Assembly: GCA_031292355.1 (NCBI GenBank)
Contig: JARLHI010000007.1
Span: 1 to 64,000 of the forward strand
DNA length: 64,000 nucleotides
Direction: 5' to 3'
From: Candidatus Obscuribacterales bacterium
GTDB taxonomy: Bacteria > Cyanobacteriota > Vampirovibrionia > Obscuribacterales > Obscuribacteraceae
Positions 63,294 to 64,000 of the stretch are shown one piece after another; positions within the stretch are counted from its first letter, which is position 1; each line of letters begins with the position of its first letter. A program made the translations under genes and the position numbers. The notes beneath the pieces are model-generated. The model was given only the letters and a program-made list of their open reading frames with translations, did not search any database and was not told where the DNA came from.

Positions 63294-64000
63294 TCAGTTT
63301 TGCAAAAGGTACCGGAACAGCTGGTCGAGGCGACGCGAGGCATGCTTGGATGCCTCCAGAACTTCTTCGTGACCACCCATTGGCTTATCATCACTCCAGA
63401 CGTTCGTAATCACTGACAGCGCTGCCGCAACTGTGCCAGTACCAGCAGCTGCTTGCAATTCTGGAACGGTCGACATGCCCACAGCGTCTACCTTAAGACG
63501 ACGAGCCATTTCAATTTCTGCCAGAGTCTCGTAGGAAGGTCCAGAAAAACCGCAATACGTACCACTTCTCAACGGACGAAAGTCTTTGTCTTTTTCAGCT
63601 AGATGTTTCCCGGCTTTGATAATACTTGCAGTTAATGCATTTTCGCTGGAGACAGGTGGCGCCATTGCCGCCTCCAACAAACCAATCTCCCGATATTTGG
63701 GATTGAGAAAATCACGAAAGCCTGTAATGACCATCAAATCGCCGACGTCAAATTGTGAATTGACGCCGCCTGCTGCGTTCGTAAGAAAGAGTCGAGGGAC
63801 GCCCCAGGCAACGATTGTCCTTGTTGCAAGCGTCAAAGTGTCGAAGTCATGTCCCTCGTACACGTGATAACGCCCACGAATAACAGCTACTGTTACTGAG
63901 GGTTTTTCTGGTAACTGACCAACCGTGACCGAGCCAGCGTGACCGGCAACAGTTGGAGCAATGCCGAATATTTCTTCGAACGGCAAAACGATTGGGTTAA
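63294..64000 (-). CDS. purine nucleoside phosphorylase, 5' end outside window
   Basis: The frame is open to the right edge of the window, where it reads ...NPIVLPFEEIFGIAP, so the gene starts beyond 64000 and about 35-40 N-terminal residues are missing. The visible 235 residues match the PNP-I (PunA/DeoD-high-Mr) type. GHAGSVTVGQL, IRGRYHVYEG and the phosphate/substrate-site regions FLTNAAGGVNSQFDVGDLMVI and GPSYETLAE are present. The conserved Asn of the purine site is in VITNVWSDD. It cleaves purine nucleosides with phosphate to free base and ribose-1-phosphate. Confidence 0.92.
   Translation of the reverse strand, partial: NPIVLPFEEIFGIAPTVAGHAGSVTVGQLPEKPSVTVAVIRGRYHVYEGHDFDTLTLATRTIVAWGVPRLFLTNAAGGVNSQFDVGDLMVITGFRDFLNPKYREIGLLEAAMAPPVSSENALTASIIKAGKHLAEKDKDFRPLRSGTYCGFSGPSYETLAEIEMARRLKVDAVGMSTVPELQAAAGTGTVAAALSVITNVWSDDKPMGGHEEVLEASKHASRRLDQLFRYLLQN

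Noticed and set aside
1..64000. tRNA, rRNA, CRISPR arrays, prophage or intact insertion sequences
   Set aside because: No typical tRNA arms, rRNA motifs, spaced repeats or transposase genes were seen on reading both strands; small RNA genes could be missed without a covariance search.

Overview
The window looks like part of a chromosome from a non-photosynthetic, heterotrophic bacterium with a Gram-negative type envelope and roughly even base composition. Several traits resemble the Obscuribacterales/Melainabacteria branch of the Cyanobacteriota: a Ser/Thr kinase with an N-terminal zinc ribbon, a DUF4388 plus TPR giant protein, a protein built from repeated MshEN-like modules, and many small exported proteins of unknown function. 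This placement is an inference from family content, because no rRNA or other phylogenetic marker is present. No tRNA, rRNA, CRISPR array, prophage or intact insertion sequence was recognised.

Layout. 0-8 kb: a BacA/YddA-type ABC exporter with a degenerate ATPase, a GT-C glycosyltransferase, a zinc-ribbon/thioredoxin fusion, an SGNH-like protein and an exported S9 peptidase. 8-16 kb: an exported DUF4412-like protein, an NCS1 nucleobase transporter translationally coupled to a CPA2 antiporter, and a DUF2252 protein translationally coupled to a Ser/Thr kinase. 16-20 kb: a DUF4424-like exported protein, a thiolase with a perfect palindromic operator, and a bicupin. 20-26 kb: the 1390-residue DUF4388/TPR protein, the MshEN-repeat protein and a methyltransferase. 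26.7-27.2 kb: a decayed Ser/Thr kinase gene. 27.4-35.4 kb: a glycan locus with two ArnT/PMT-type transferases, an AsnB-type amidotransferase, a GT87 and a polyprenyl-phosphate GT2.

36-39 kb: a BFD-type [2Fe-2S] protein with an upstream palindrome, a probable 29-residue protein, two exported proteins and a membrane PH-like protein. 39-46 kb: an MFS transporter next to a class C beta-lactamase-fold hydrolase, an HMG-CoA reductase, and a tandem pair of related secreted proteins. 46.7-52.5 kb: a complete five-gene periplasmic aldehyde oxidoreductase operon (PaoA, PaoB, PaoC, XdhC/PaoD and MocA types) on the minus strand. 52.6-64 kb: a papain-like protein without a signal peptide, a TonB-C-like exported protein, a lytic transglycosylase, a GH25 muramidase, an isolated M17 N-terminal domain protein, a probably well expressed zinc-ribbon protein, and the 3' part of a purine nucleoside phosphorylase gene.

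The strongest linked units are the pao operon, the glycan locus, and the DUF2252/kinase and NCS1/antiporter pairs. The most unusual items are the degenerate ABC ATPase, the kinase pseudogene, the BFD locus with its 7-1-7 palindrome and small downstream protein, the cytoplasmic-looking papain-like protein and the lone M17 N-domain with a structured leader.
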